Positions 7,827 through 16,712 are shown, counted from the stretch's first letter. The stretch is DNA of 55,031 nucleotides from an uncultured Rhodospirillales bacterium (GCA_902763185.1 CACWQT010000011.1:41150-96180); one strand, 5' to 3'. The notes: generated from the sequence alone by a model not told the origin. Translations and numbers: made by a program.

Positions 7827-9047
7827 GTGGTGAGCAGAATTATTTTTTGTGTAAAAAAATTTTTGAAAAAAATTTTTCATCAATCAATAAATGTAGTGTT
7901 TGTTTGTCATAGACCTAATGTGTGGGGGTCGTTAAAAACTGTTTTTGAAGCATGTAATAATGATGAAAAATTTAATGTTACTATTATTGCTATTCCGAAT
8001 AAAAAAGAATTGCCAGAAAAGGGGTTAAATCACGAAATATATGAAACAGAGGGGGCTGAGGAATTTTTTAAGAATTATCCATGTAAGGTTATAAACGGAT
8101 ATAACTATGAAACAAATGAATGGTTTAATTTACAAAAAATTAAGCCCGACTATGTGTTTGTTCAGCAACCCTATAATATAACTAGACCTAAGCTATATAA
8201 AAGCAAAGAAATTTCTAAATATTGTAAGTTATGTTATGTGCATTATGGTATGCTGATTTTTAATGGAGAAGTGCAAGAAAGCGTATATCCTCCAGATTTT
8301 TTTAAGAATGTAAGTTTTGTATTTTCGGAAAATCAAGAACAAAAAGATATTATGGAGCATTTAGCCAAAGCTATTCGTTCAAAATTGATTTGTAAGTTGA
8401 CAGGTTATCCTCGATTTGATGGGTTAGAAAAACTAAAAGATATTGATTCAAATAATTGGAATCTGCCCAAAACTAATGGTGTTAAGCGTATTATTTGGAC
8501 ACCACGGTGGTGTACTAATGAAGGAAACTGCCATTTTTTTGATTACAAAGACAAACTTTTGGAATATGTGGAACAAAATTCTGATGTAGATTTTATATTT
8601 AGGCCACACCCTCAAGCTTTTTTGGAATGGAATGCAACAGGAGAGCTTCCTGAAAAAGAGGCTGATGAATATAGAAAACTTTATGAAAATTGTCCTAATG
8701 CTAAAATTGATATACAGAAAGAGTATTTGACTACGTTTTATTCATCTGATTTTCTGATTACGGATATTTCTAGTATCATAACTGAATATTTCTTGACAGG
8801 AAAACCTATTATTTATTGTCATAAAACCAATCACTTTAATCAACTAGGATCGAAAATATCTCAAGGTTTTTATTGGGTTCATGATTGGGCAGAACTGGAA
8901 AGAACAATTGATATGTTAAAACGCGGTGAAGATCCCTTATATGAAAAACGTCAGCAAATTATCAAAGATAACTTTTATATAAATCCTCAAGGTGCAGGCT
9001 ATACAATTAAGGAAATTATTAAAGAGGATTTCTATGGTAAAAGTTAG
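7827..9047 (+). CDS. CDP-glycerol glycerophosphotransferase family protein (TagB/TagF-like)
   Basis: The 406-aa protein belongs to the glycerophosphotransferase family that adds glycerol phosphate (or another polyol phosphate) from a CDP donor to a polymer. The C-terminal GT-B-like half shows IIWTPRWC, the catalytic FRPHPQ around residue 255, DFLITDISSIITEYFLTGKPIIY near 310-330, and a following D-W-x-E helix. The basic, hydrophobic N-terminus (IIFCVKKFLKKIFH) could associate with the membrane. Start is one of two adjacent GTG codons at 7827 and 7830, after AGTAGGTG. It is strikingly AT-rich (about the lowest G+C in the cluster), which hints at separate acquisition. Polymerase versus single-unit primase cannot be decided from sequence. 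Confidence 0.82.
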   Translation: MVSRIIFCVKKFLKKIFHQSINVVFVCHRPNVWGSLKTVFEACNNDEKFNVTIIAIPNKKELPEKGLNHEIYETEGAEEFFKNYPCKVINGYNYETNEWFNLQKIKPDYVFVQQPYNITRPKLYKSKEISKYCKLCYVHYGMLIFNGEVQESVYPPDFFKNVSFVFSENQEQKDIMEHLAKAIRSKLICKLTGYPRFDGLEKLKDIDSNNWNLPKTNGVKRIIWTPRWCTNEGNCHFFDYKDKLLEYVEQNSDVDFIFRPHPQAFLEWNATGELPEKEADEYRKLYENCPNAKIDIQKEYLTTFYSSDFLITDISSIITEYFLTGKPIIYCHKTNHFNQLGSKISQGFYWVHDWAELERTIDMLKRGEDPLYEKRQQIIKDNFYINPQGAGYTIKEIIKEDFYGKS

Positions 9048-10005
9048 TATTTGCATAACATATTACAATCAAATAGATTTTGTCAGGCAAAGTTTGGAAA
9101 GCGTTTTGGCAATAGGCTTTCCTTGCGATTTTGAAATTCTTTGCGGTGATGATGGTTCAACAGACGGAACTATTGATATTATAAAAGAATATGCAATAAA
9201 ATATCCTGATAATATCAAATATTTTGTATCTGAAAGAACAGAAACCGCAAAATCCATAAATCGTGCATCCTTAAATCGTCTTAATTTGGCAAAAAATGCC
9301 ACCGGTGATTACATAATGTTTCTTGACGGTGATGATTATTATTGTGATAAAACCTTTGTAAAAGAAGCATTGGATGTATTTGAAAACAACAAAGATGTTG
9401 AGGTTTGTGCATTTAATTTTGCTTATTTACATACTGATAATTCGCAAGAAATTTTTAAACAAAACATGAAAGAAGGGTTTATTGATGTAAAAGAATATAT
9501 TTCAAAAGGTGCATATACACATTCGGGTGCATGTGTATTTAAAAATATTTTAGATAAAGAAAAACTGGAATTATTGTATAAAATTAATAATTTTGACGAT
9601 AATGCAATAACAATATATTTTATGCAATTTGGAGATTTATATTATTTTGATAAACCTATTTATGTTTACAGACAATCAAATGACAGTTTGTGGAATGATG
9701 CAAACAAGACGGAACAATGTTTAATAAATGCTTTTGATTATCAGTTGATTTGCGCTTCTGCTCCAATTTTTTCTATACCTTTAGCAAAACGTCAATATTC
9801 AGCAGTTAAGTATGTTTATAGGAATAAAAATATGCTTTCGTCGTTGCTTGAAACGAAATATGAAGAGTATGTGGATTTAGCTAAAAAATATCATGATACT
9901 TTTATGTTATTACTTTTGCAATACAACAGTCTTGGTGGAATTGCTAAAATTAAAACATTTATGATGTGGATCCAATACAAAGGAAAGGTCAAATTGAATG
10001 ATTAA
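9034..10005 (+). CDS. Family 2 glycosyltransferase
   Basis: The 323-aa inverting glycosyltransferase of GT-A fold begins [24 protein letters not shown], has the nucleotide-binding [12 protein letters not shown] (DDGS at 39-42) and the metal site FLDGDDYY near residue 100. The frame extends 14 codons upstream, but ATG 9034 gives the family start and has GAGGA before it; it overlaps the previous gene by 14 bases. No transmembrane segment is evident, so it acts in the cytoplasm on a lipid-linked intermediate. Sugar specificity cannot be read from sequence. It shares the low G+C of its upstream neighbour. Confidence 0.88.
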   Translation: MVKVSICITYYNQIDFVRQSLESVLAIGFPCDFEILCGDDGSTDGTIDIIKEYAIKYPDNIKYFVSERTETAKSINRASLNRLNLAKNATGDYIMFLDGDDYYCDKTFVKEALDVFENNKDVEVCAFNFAYLHTDNSQEIFKQNMKEGFIDVKEYISKGAYTHSGACVFKNILDKEKLELLYKINNFDDNAITIYFMQFGDLYYFDKPIYVYRQSNDSLWNDANKTEQCLINAFDYQLICASAPIFSIPLAKRQYSAVKYVYRNKNMLSSLLETKYEEYVDLAKKYHDTFMLLLLQYNSLGGIAKIKTFMMWIQYKGKVKLND

Positions 10006-11086
10006 ATTTTTGGATTTAGGGAAGGTAAATAATCGGTTTAGAGCCGAGATGGATGCTAAAATTGCAAATATCCTTGACAAAGGGTGGTATTTGCAAGGGG
10101 AGGAAAATGAAAAGTTTAATGCTGATTTTGCTCAATACTGCGGGGTGAAGTATGCGCTTGGTGTTGCCAACGGTTTAGATGCGCTTCGCTTGATTATTAA
10201 GGCTTCGGGATTTGGAGCGGGTGATGAAATTATCGTGCCGGCAAATACTTATATTGCAACGGTTTTGGCGATTTCGGACAACGGGTGCACGCCGGTGTTG
10301 GTGGAGCCGGATATTAACACCTATAACATCAATCCGGATTTGATTGAGGCGGCGATTACCCCACGAACAAAAGCGATTATGGTGGTGCATCTTTATGGGC
10401 AAGCTGTGCAGATGGAAAAGATTTGGGCGATTGCAAAGAAATATAATCTTAAAGTGTTTGAGGACTGTGCGCAGGCGCATGGGGCATATTATCAAGGTAA
10501 ACGCGTGGGAAATCTCTCTGATGCGGCGGCGTTTTCGTTTTATCCGGGGAAGAACTTAGGGGCGTTAGGCGATGCCGGTGCGGTGGTTTCTAATGATAAA
10601 GAATTGATTGATAAGGTCAAAGCGTTGGCAAACTATGGTTCGGACAGGAAATATCATCATATCTATCAAGGGCTTAACTCACGTTTGGATGAGATACAGG
10701 CGGCTGTTTTGGATGTGAAGTTGCCGCATTTGGATGCGGATAATGCAAGACGGCGCGAGATTGCAAAGTATTATCGGGAGCATATCACTAACCCGAAGAT
10801 TATTTTGCCGAAGGTGTATGATGAGGCGGCGCATGTGTGGCATGTGTTTGCGGTGAGAACTCAGGAGCGCGACAGATTTCAGCAATATTTGACGGATAAC
10901 GGTGTGCAGACGATTATTCATTACCCGACACCACCGCATAAGCAGGAAGCATATAAAGAGTGGAATAATCGCACATATCCGATTACCGAGGAAATTCATA
11001 AGACGATTATCTCGCTCCCGATGTCACCGGTGATGACTGATGAGGAAGTTAAAGAAGTGGTGGAGATTGTAAATGAGTGGAAATGA
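9998..11086 (+). CDS. DegT/DnrJ/EryC1-family sugar aminotransferase (FdtB/QdtB-like)
   Basis: The 362-aa PLP enzyme is probably a dTDP-3-keto-6-deoxyhexose transaminase. It shows the family layout: [28 protein letters not shown], the PLP-contact DCAQAHGA (Asp156), and the Schiff-base lysine in [14 protein letters not shown] (Lys185), then [12 protein letters not shown]. The combination with an FdtA-like isomerase in the same operon supports 3-amino-3,6-dideoxyhexose synthesis rather than a 4-amino sugar. It overlaps both neighbours (8 and 14 bases). Its G+C and codon use are visibly higher than the two genes upstream, which suggests the operon is mosaic. Confidence 0.9.
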   Translation: MIKFLDLGKVNNRFRAEMDAKIANILDKGWYLQGEENEKFNADFAQYCGVKYALGVANGLDALRLIIKASGFGAGDEIIVPANTYIATVLAISDNGCTPVLVEPDINTYNINPDLIEAAITPRTKAIMVVHLYGQAVQMEKIWAIAKKYNLKVFEDCAQAHGAYYQGKRVGNLSDAAAFSFYPGKNLGALGDAGAVVSNDKELIDKVKALANYGSDRKYHHIYQGLNSRLDEIQAAVLDVKLPHLDADNARRREIAKYYREHITNPKIILPKVYDEAAHVWHVFAVRTQERDRFQQYLTDNGVQTIIHYPTPPHKQEAYKEWNNRTYPITEEIHKTIISLPMSPVMTDEEVKEVVEIVNEWK

Positions 11087-11981
11087 GGCTTTAGTATCGG
11101 TTTGCTGTTTGGGGTATAACCATGGCAAATTTATTGAAAAAAATGTGAGAAGTATCTGGAACCAGTCTTATAAAAATATTGAAATTATTGCTGTTAATGA
11201 CGGGTCAACGGATAATTCGGCGGAGATTTTGGATAAATTGGCTGAACAAAGTCCTTTTCCTATGACGGTTATAAATCAAAGTAATACCGGTAATATCGGA
11301 AAAAATCTAAATCGCGCTATTGCAAAGGCGAAAGGTGCGTATTTGTCGATTATTGCAATGGATGATGAGCTTTATCCAGATGCTCTGGAGAGTAAGTTAG
11401 AGCGGATGGTTGCGAACCCGAATATTATATTTATCGCAAATTCTCAGATAACGGGAATTGATAATAATAATAATGTTTTGAATGATTATGTTCCTGTAAT
11501 GCCGCTTGATGAAATTGAGAACCCAACCGCGCAGGATATTTTGGATTTGGAATATCGCAATTCTCATTCATTTTATGTTCAAGGAAGTTTGTTTCGGACG
11601 GATATCGTTAGAAAAGTTGGATGTTTTGATGAAGATATGATTGGTGATGATATTGTTCTCAGGTGCAAGTTATGCAACTTTATTTTGCAAAATCCGCAAT
11701 TCTGTTTTGTGATAGATCATAAACCAGCTTGCTATTATAGAATTCATGAAAATAACATACATAAAAATTCCATCAGACAACTTAATTCGGTTGTTCAAGT
11801 GCTTAACCGTTTTTTTTCGGATAAGCCATATCCTAAAATAATTGATAAGTGGTATTATAGTGCATTGCGTCATTCTGATTTTAAGTCGGCTAAAAAATTA
11901 TGGAATGAAAGGAATGTTTCAAGATATAAGTGGCGATTTAAGACTTTGAGACTTCTTTTTAAGAAGTATATTGAGGGATGA
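11073..11981 (+). CDS. Family 2 glycosyltransferase
   Basis: A 302-aa GT-A glycosyltransferase. The N-terminus reads [25 protein letters not shown], followed by VNDGSTD at 41-47 and the metal-binding [11 protein letters not shown] at about 95-105; the acceptor-side helix has [16 protein letters not shown]. It resembles O-antigen side-chain transferases but the sugar is not predictable. It is the last gene of the rightward fdtA-to-GT2 operon and converges with an RgpF-like gene 86 bases further on. The start ATG lies inside the aminotransferase 3' end. Confidence 0.87.
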   Translation: MSGNEALVSVCCLGYNHGKFIEKNVRSIWNQSYKNIEIIAVNDGSTDNSAEILDKLAEQSPFPMTVINQSNTGNIGKNLNRAIAKAKGAYLSIIAMDDELYPDALESKLERMVANPNIIFIANSQITGIDNNNNVLNDYVPVMPLDEIENPTAQDILDLEYRNSHSFYVQGSLFRTDIVRKVGCFDEDMIGDDIVLRCKLCNFILQNPQFCFVIDHKPACYYRIHENNIHKNSIRQLNSVVQVLNRFFSDKPYPKIIDKWYYSALRHSDFKSAKKLWNERNVSRYKWRFKTLRLLFKKYIEG

Positions 11982-12067
11982 TTGTAGAGGTTGTGAGTTT
12001 TTGTGCATAAACTAAAGCTTTTTAAGCGCTTCTTTATGCTTTATCAGAGGGCGTTTTTGTATATTAG

Positions 12068-12949
12068 TTATATGTTTATTTTTCTCCTATACACGGGGAG
12101 TTTGCAGATTTTGACCAGTTTGTGGTGGTGCTTGGTTATTTTTTCCTGATAAATGAAGTGAAAAATTGTGTTTATGAGGGCTTTTAACTGAATTTGCCAA
12201 TCTACTTTGGCGGAAACGAGTTTGTAGCCTTGAACCACGATTATTGCGCCAAGCAAACGTTCAACGGCGTGAGCAAAGGTCTCTTCGGAAAAAGTTTGGT
12301 CGGATAGGGGAAAGTCTTGAAGTGTCAGTCTCTTTTTTAGCGGTTGCAATAAGGAGGCGCGGCAAATAAACATTGTGCCGGCAACAAATGGTGTTTTCTT
12401 GCAGGCGGAAAACCCCATCTCAGTTAAAATATGTTGCACGGTATTAAAAGAAATGACTGTCTTTTTGCTCTCTGGTGCAATAAGTATCGGCGCTCCCAGC
12501 ATGCCGATATGCTCTTTTTGCAAGCAATTCAGGTTATAAGCAAAATTTTTCGGGGTGCCTATGAGACTCTTATACAGTATATCTCGCCATTGGCTACGGT
12601 TGAGTAATAAGCCTCTAAAGGTTAAGCCGTTACCGCGCTCGGCGGTTTTGTTTTTGGTGTGTAATTTTAAAATCAGGTCATATTTATCTAAATCGATATG
12701 GTGTAAAAAGTCTATAAACGGACCGACGTCATAACCGCGATTTTCCACCACCCATATTTTTGACGCCTTATGAAAGGTGGTGATTTTATCTCTAAGTTCT
12801 TGATTATCCTCAACCATTGTGACAAATAAATCGTAGGGGTAATCTCTGATATTTTTTAAGTATTCTTTGATTTCCTCCCACATATCAACATAGTAAATAT
12901 GTAAGTGAACGGCAAGCGATAAATGTTTATTTGGAGAAATCTCAGGCAT
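12068..12949 (-). CDS. RgpF-like polysaccharide protein, second copy
   Basis: The 293-aa protein is a paralogue of the product of 4920-5813: HLSLAVHLHIYYVDMWEEIKEYL, a DLFVTMVED strand, IWVVENRGYDVGPFIDFL, and LILKLHTKNKTA are the core features of the rhamnan synthesis F family (the glycan-binding NRGYDVGPF motif is especially clear here). It ends KICKLPVYRRK, the same tail as the other copy. It stands alone on the minus strand inside the inverted-repeat block, with its own promoter copy upstream (12985-13013) related to the inverted-repeat promoter. Confidence 0.85.
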   Translation of the reverse strand: MPEISPNKHLSLAVHLHIYYVDMWEEIKEYLKNIRDYPYDLFVTMVEDNQELRDKITTFHKASKIWVVENRGYDVGPFIDFLHHIDLDKYDLILKLHTKNKTAERGNGLTFRGLLLNRSQWRDILYKSLIGTPKNFAYNLNCLQKEHIGMLGAPILIAPESKKTVISFNTVQHILTEMGFSACKKTPFVAGTMFICRASLLQPLKKRLTLQDFPLSDQTFSEETFAHAVERLLGAIIVVQGYKLVSAKVDWQIQLKALINTIFHFIYQEKITKHHHKLVKICKLPVYRRKINI

Positions 12950-12984
12950 TTTTACAGGCTTTTACGTGTTATTAAAACAAAAGG

Positions 12985-13013
12985 ATTGTGGCATAAATAA
13001 GCGCTAAAATCAA
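12985..13013 (-). promoter_or_regulatory. Promoter of the second RgpF-like gene, related to the inverted-repeat promoter
   Basis: TTGATT (13008-13013) and CACAAT (12985-12990) are 17 bases apart on the minus strand. About 38 bases around it align with the outer end of the 155-bp inverted repeat at roughly three in four positions (GTGRCATAAA and AAARTCAACC shared). It appears to be a diverged third copy of that end. Confidence 0.5.
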
Positions 13014-13218
13014 CCGATTTTTTGGAATGGTATGAAAAGTTGTGTATAACATAAATACTCTTGCTTTTAATTACTTGGCTCACTTATGTTTGTTTGTAAA
13101 GGGAAAAGGCGCATAAAGGTAAGTTTGTCGTGTTTTAAGAACCGCTGTAAAAATCAATTTTTTTAATCGGTCAAAAGTGGTAAAATATTTCTCTTATTTA
13201 ATTTTAATGGAGAGAAAT

Positions 13219-13824
13219 ATGTCTGTTATCGGGTATATCAGAGTAAGTTCTAATAAGCAGACGCTTGCTCATCAACGTTTTGAAATAGAAAATTTTGCAA
13301 AGAATGAAAAGATTAATATTGATTATTGGGTGGAAGAGAAAATATCCTCCCGACGTGCGCTCAAATATCGAAAATTGGGTGCGCTTTTGGAAGAGGTAAA
13401 AGACGGAGATGTATTGGTTGCCTGTGAGATTTCCAGACTTGGGCGGTCGCTTTTGGAAGTGATGCGGATTTTGGAAACGTGTTTGAATAAAAATTGCAAG
13501 GTGTGGACCTTAAAAGAAAACTATCGTCTGGGTAATGATATTCAAAGTAAAGTTTTGGCTTTTGCTTTCGGACTTGCCGCCGAAATTGAGCGGAAGTTGA
13601 TTTCGGATCGCACGAAAGCCTCGCTTGCCAATCTTAAAGCGAGTGGAAAAAAATTAGGACGACCGCTTAATGCCGAATCGAAAAAGCTTAAATTGGCGCG
13701 TAATCAACAGCGGATTGAAAAAATGTTGGAAAAAGGTGTGTCGCAGACCGAAATTGCGCTTAAACTCGGTGTGCAGAGGAGCACGGTCAGGCGGTTTGTG
13801 AATAGAGTGCTGCGAGGCGGTTAA
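13219..13824 (+). CDS. Serine site-specific recombinase (resolvase/invertase family)
   Basis: The 201-aa protein is a small serine recombinase, the class of Hin/Gin invertases, Tn3 resolvases and the Bacteroides multi-site invertase Mpi. The N-terminal catalytic domain has IGYIRVSSNKQT with the nucleophile at Ser10, the ACEISRLGRSLLEV arginine segment, then the long dimer helix (AFAFGLAAEIERKLISDRTKASL). A C-terminal helix-turn-helix (EKGVSQTEIALKLGVQRSTVRRF) binds the crossover site. I choose ATG 13219, placed five bases after GGAGAG; the frame opens earlier at a GTG at 13177. It lies inside the block bounded by a 155-bp inverted repeat, so DNA inversion is a reasonable role. It overlaps the small membrane protein gene tail to tail by 4 bases. 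Confidence 0.92.
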   Translation: MSVIGYIRVSSNKQTLAHQRFEIENFAKNEKINIDYWVEEKISSRRALKYRKLGALLEEVKDGDVLVACEISRLGRSLLEVMRILETCLNKNCKVWTLKENYRLGNDIQSKVLAFAFGLAAEIERKLISDRTKASLANLKASGKKLGRPLNAESKKLKLARNQQRIEKMLEKGVSQTEIALKLGVQRSTVRRFVNRVLRGG

Positions 13825-14123
13825 TCTTCTTCGTCGGTTTCGGAGAAGATTTCGATTAAGCCCTTTTTATACATCCATAAATTGATGATGCCTAAGATGA
13901 TGCTCAAAGAGCCGAAGACGTATAAGATGTAATACCAATTGAGTTCGCCCACTTTCATCAAGGTATCGGCGGCGTAAAGTTTGATGAAGACAATGGCCGT
14001 GGCGGTGATGATGCATGAAAGGATGTAGGCGGTTGTCCATACGCGCTTTAATATGAAATGGGGTAAGAGCCAGGCGGTTAGGGCGTATATAAAAAAGAGC
14101 GCGATAAAGAGATATGTTTCCAT
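13821..14123 (-). CDS. Small three-TM membrane protein
   Basis: I do not recognise this 100-aa protein. Three hydrophobic spans are visible (about 4-24, 30-52 and 64-84), with a strongly acidic tail ending SETDEED. The start ATG at 14123 is preceded by a GGAGGAAT-like site on the minus strand, which supports expression. It is alone between a convergent recombinase and the HAD-domain gene. A role in polymer export or as a regulator is possible but nothing in the sequence shows it. Confidence 0.65.
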   Translation of the reverse strand: METYLFIALFFIYALTAWLLPHFILKRVWTTAYILSCIITATAIVFIKLYAADTLMKVGELNWYYILYVFGSLSIILGIINLWMYKKGLIEIFSETDEED

Positions 14124-14143
14124 GGTGATATTCCTCCGATAGG

Positions 14144-14193
14144 GAGGGATATATGTGTTTTTGTGGGGATTTCAAGAGTGACTCTTTAGTTGA
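14144..14193 (+). repeat. 50-bp direct repeat, copy 1 (inside the inverted-repeat block)
   Basis: The segment containing TTTTTGTGGGGATTTCAAGAG is repeated in the same orientation at 16418-16467 with about 80% identity overall and a perfect 21-base core. The two copies bracket the HAD-domain gene and the right inverted repeat. Confidence 0.6.
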
Positions 14194-14226
14194 GATAATG
14201 CTATTGCTCGTAAATTACAATTTACA

Positions 14227-16146
14227 TTAGTTGCCGATGATTAATTGGAAACTTATTTTGTCGCATATCTTAATTGATAGCGATAAATATTGTTTTCTTA
14301 ACATTGGGAACAATTTGAATGTTATTAGCTTTAATCCTCGTATACGTATGGATAGTGGTTTGGCTATGCATAATAACAAAGATTGTTTTGGCGTGCGCCA
14401 GATTATCTTTTTTATTGTCTTTATGCTTCTTTGCGGGGATTTAATAAAATCAAATAGTCCAATTTTAGCTGAAAATAGCGGAGTCCATATTTGATGTGTT
14501 GAGTTTTCGCTGATTTTGATTTTATTCATCTGTTTAATATCTTGATTTTGCGGATATTCTATGTACGAATTTACCCAACTTACGATATCTTTAGCTGATA
14601 AGTAGATGTCATTGCCGTTAAACCAAGTTTTGATGTCTTGTGTAAAATCTAGTGCACCGGTTACGATGTGCGGATATACGGTTGAACGATACATTTCATA
14701 CTTGTTATTTTCAGTGGTATAAATCGGGGAGCCATCTTTATCTAAATTGATAATCGGATGTTCTGGGCTGGTCATTAAAAATTCCATAAAATTCCAATTG
14801 TTGGTGAAATAATTGCCAAAAGGTTCTGTATCTTGATTTGTGTGAACACCGACAAAAGATTTGTAGTTGTATCTATTAATGTGTTCTTTTTCACATATTC
14901 CCCAATATATGCCTAAAATTTCTTGGGATAGCGCGGACTCTAAAAGCTTTTGGGAAGAAAATTGTCCTGTAATTGTATCTACCAAGGCGTAGTTTTTGAC
15001 TTGAGGAATTTTTTGTTTTATTTGTTTTTTATAGTTATTCATTTGTGCTGTGGCTAAGGTTTCAAAATGTTTTTTATGTTCATCAATGAAAGCATAAGGA
15101 TCTGAAATATTCTGTACTAATGATGGATGTTCTTTTGTGTAAAAATCTATTATATATTGGGCTTGTTGGGGAGTATCTTTTCTGTAGTCAAGGCGGCAGA
15201 TATGATTTAATAATCTCGGAGCATAGACATAACTATGAGCTATATTAGGTGAAAGCTTTGTAAATATTTTTTCTAATAAGTAGCCATCACGTGCCACAAA
15301 AAGAAGTGCTTCGATGTTGTTTTCTTTGGCGGTTTGCTCTACAAAGCGTGTATAAGCGTATCCCACTGGACCAGCATATTGGTAGCCTAGCTTTTGCCAA
15401 TAATCTTGTTTTATGGGATATTTTCGTTTTATCCATCCATATGCCATGATTTGAAGCAGAATTGATAATCCTAAAGAATTTTTCAATTCTTTTCTTAAGG
15501 ATGAATACCTTTTGTTGGAATTGAGAAAGCGGTTATGAATTTTTTTGTAGCGTTCTGTTTTGATGTGCATTTTTAGAGGTTCTTTATAATCAGAGCGTTT
15601 GTTATCACCAATGTGCAAGAGCTGTTCCGGCTTAATGTGCATATCATGCAAAATAAGTGTATACATACTGCCATTTCCTTTGCGAGCATTTATATCACCG
15701 GACACATATATTTTTTGATAGCCGTCATAATCATTTTTTTGCAAAATGTTTGCCAGAAAATTTGTCGGTAAATACATATCTGAAGCAATGACTATTTTTT
15801 TTCCGGCTTGTTTGGCATAATCGTAAACCTGTTTCATTTCAGGATTTTGGCGTAATATCATCTTTTCCCAAGCTAGTTCTTTTTGTTTCATCTCTTTGTA
15901 ATCTTCACTGATTTCATCGTAAATCATATCATATGTTACATCTTCTAAATCAGAATGGTTTAATCTCGCATTTTTTTCAGCTTTAACACGCTCTTCAAAG
16001 AACAAAGGTTTATGAAAAACTTTTTCCATGTGTAAAAAAACATCTGTCGGATGTACATAAGGACGAATCAGTAATGTGTCAAAAATATCAAATGATATAA
16101 CGGAAGAATGATTTATTTTTTGTTTTAATGATTGAGATAAAAACAT
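14227..16146 (-). CDS. HAD-domain polysaccharide-cluster protein
   Basis: The 639-aa protein begins with a HAD-superfamily hydrolase domain: motif I DIFDTLL at residues 20-26, a motif II-like IASDMYLP near 120, and motif IV GDNKRSDYKEP near 176. The remaining 400 residues form a large region often found fused to this HAD domain in capsule and O-antigen clusters (LLFVARDGYLLEKIF, ALVDTITGQFSSQKLLE, FMEFLMTSPEHPI); I do not know its reaction. A role in sugar-phosphate metabolism or polymer modification is inferred from context only. It is transcribed inward from the right inverted repeat, 55 bases away, and is much more AT-rich than GtrII next door. Confidence 0.7.
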   Translation of the reverse strand: MFLSQSLKQKINHSSVISFDIFDTLLIRPYVHPTDVFLHMEKVFHKPLFFEERVKAEKNARLNHSDLEDVTYDMIYDEISEDYKEMKQKELAWEKMILRQNPEMKQVYDYAKQAGKKIVIASDMYLPTNFLANILQKNDYDGYQKIYVSGDINARKGNGSMYTLILHDMHIKPEQLLHIGDNKRSDYKEPLKMHIKTERYKKIHNRFLNSNKRYSSLRKELKNSLGLSILLQIMAYGWIKRKYPIKQDYWQKLGYQYAGPVGYAYTRFVEQTAKENNIEALLFVARDGYLLEKIFTKLSPNIAHSYVYAPRLLNHICRLDYRKDTPQQAQYIIDFYTKEHPSLVQNISDPYAFIDEHKKHFETLATAQMNNYKKQIKQKIPQVKNYALVDTITGQFSSQKLLESALSQEILGIYWGICEKEHINRYNYKSFVGVHTNQDTEPFGNYFTNNWNFMEFLMTSPEHPIINLDKDGSPIYTTENNKYEMYRSTVYPHIVTGALDFTQDIKTWFNGNDIYLSAKDIVSWVNSYIEYPQNQDIKQMNKIKISENSTHQIWTPLFSAKIGLFDFIKSPQRSIKTIKKIIWRTPKQSLLLCIAKPLSIRIRGLKLITFKLFPMLRKQYLSLSIKICDKISFQLIIGN

Positions 16147-16200
16147 TTTACACCTTTTGTGATAATAGTGATACTTTCATATTTTGATGAAATGAGATAT

Positions 16201-16355
16201 GCCATAAACCAACATTTTTATCACAAGGGGGAAGATGTTTTTTACTTTCAAATTGAGATTGAGTAAAATATTGAAAATAAACAATAACTAAGTTTTTCAC
16301 AAATTGCGTTTTGAACAAAAAAACTGGTTGACTTTAACGTTCCTTTATGTCACAG
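16201..16355 (-). repeat. Right copy of the 155-bp inverted repeat flanking the polysaccharide block
   Basis: This is the inverted partner of 5846-6000, ungapped over 155 bases with four substitutions. It separates the HAD-domain gene from a repeat-filled intergenic stretch. Near-identity in non-coding AT-rich DNA 10 kb apart implies a recent duplication or continuing gene conversion/inversion. Confidence 0.95.
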
Positions 16356-16356
16356 C
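16328..16356 (+). promoter_or_regulatory. Outward promoter in the right inverted repeat
   Basis: TTGACT (16328-16333), 17 bases, CACAGC (16351-16356): the mirror of the promoter that drives the glf operon at the left edge. Here it points into 16356-16836, which has no gene on the plus strand. Confidence 0.4.
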
Positions 16357-16417
16357 GGATAATGCAGATTCTTAAAGGGAAAAATCGTTTTAAGTATTAT
16401 CTTTTTTTCTAAATGGA

Positions 16418-16467
16418 AGGGGATATAGTTGTTTTTGTGGGGATTTCAAGAGAGACTTTTAATTGAA
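16418..16467 (+). repeat. 50-bp direct repeat, copy 2 (outside the inverted-repeat block)
   Basis: Partner of 14144-14193, in the same orientation, lying just outside the right inverted repeat. Confidence 0.6.
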
Positions 16468-16657
16468 AATTGTTGTGCTACCTTATCACCCCCACCCCCC
16501 CCCCTCAAGGGGAGGAGAATTAATTTGAAGGTTCCTGATTTTGCTTCTTTCAGTCGCTCAAGGGATGACGATGTCGCTTCCAACGACAGTTTACTCATCA
16601 AGGAGGCAGATATGACTTGCGCTGAATGAGAGATGACGTAATGGAAATATTGGAAAT

Positions 16658-16712
16658 GTGCCGAGCATAATTTTTTTGTTTTACAAAAAAATTATTTTGA
16701 GCTTTGCTCGGC
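16658..16712 (+). repeat. Long hairpin repeat, family R2, copy 1
   Basis: GTGCCGAGCA and TGCTCGGC form the outer stem and an AT palindrome (AATTTTTTTGTTTTAC / AAAAAAATTATT) the inner one. It is followed by AAAGCGACTTCGTCG and further GC palindromes. Related copies lie at 19200-19249 and 25406-25462. Confidence 0.7.

Noticed and set aside
16429..16629. 66-aa ORF downstream of the right inverted repeat
   Set aside because: It translates dispersed repeats and a proline run coded by a C tract; no ribosome site or protein-like pattern.
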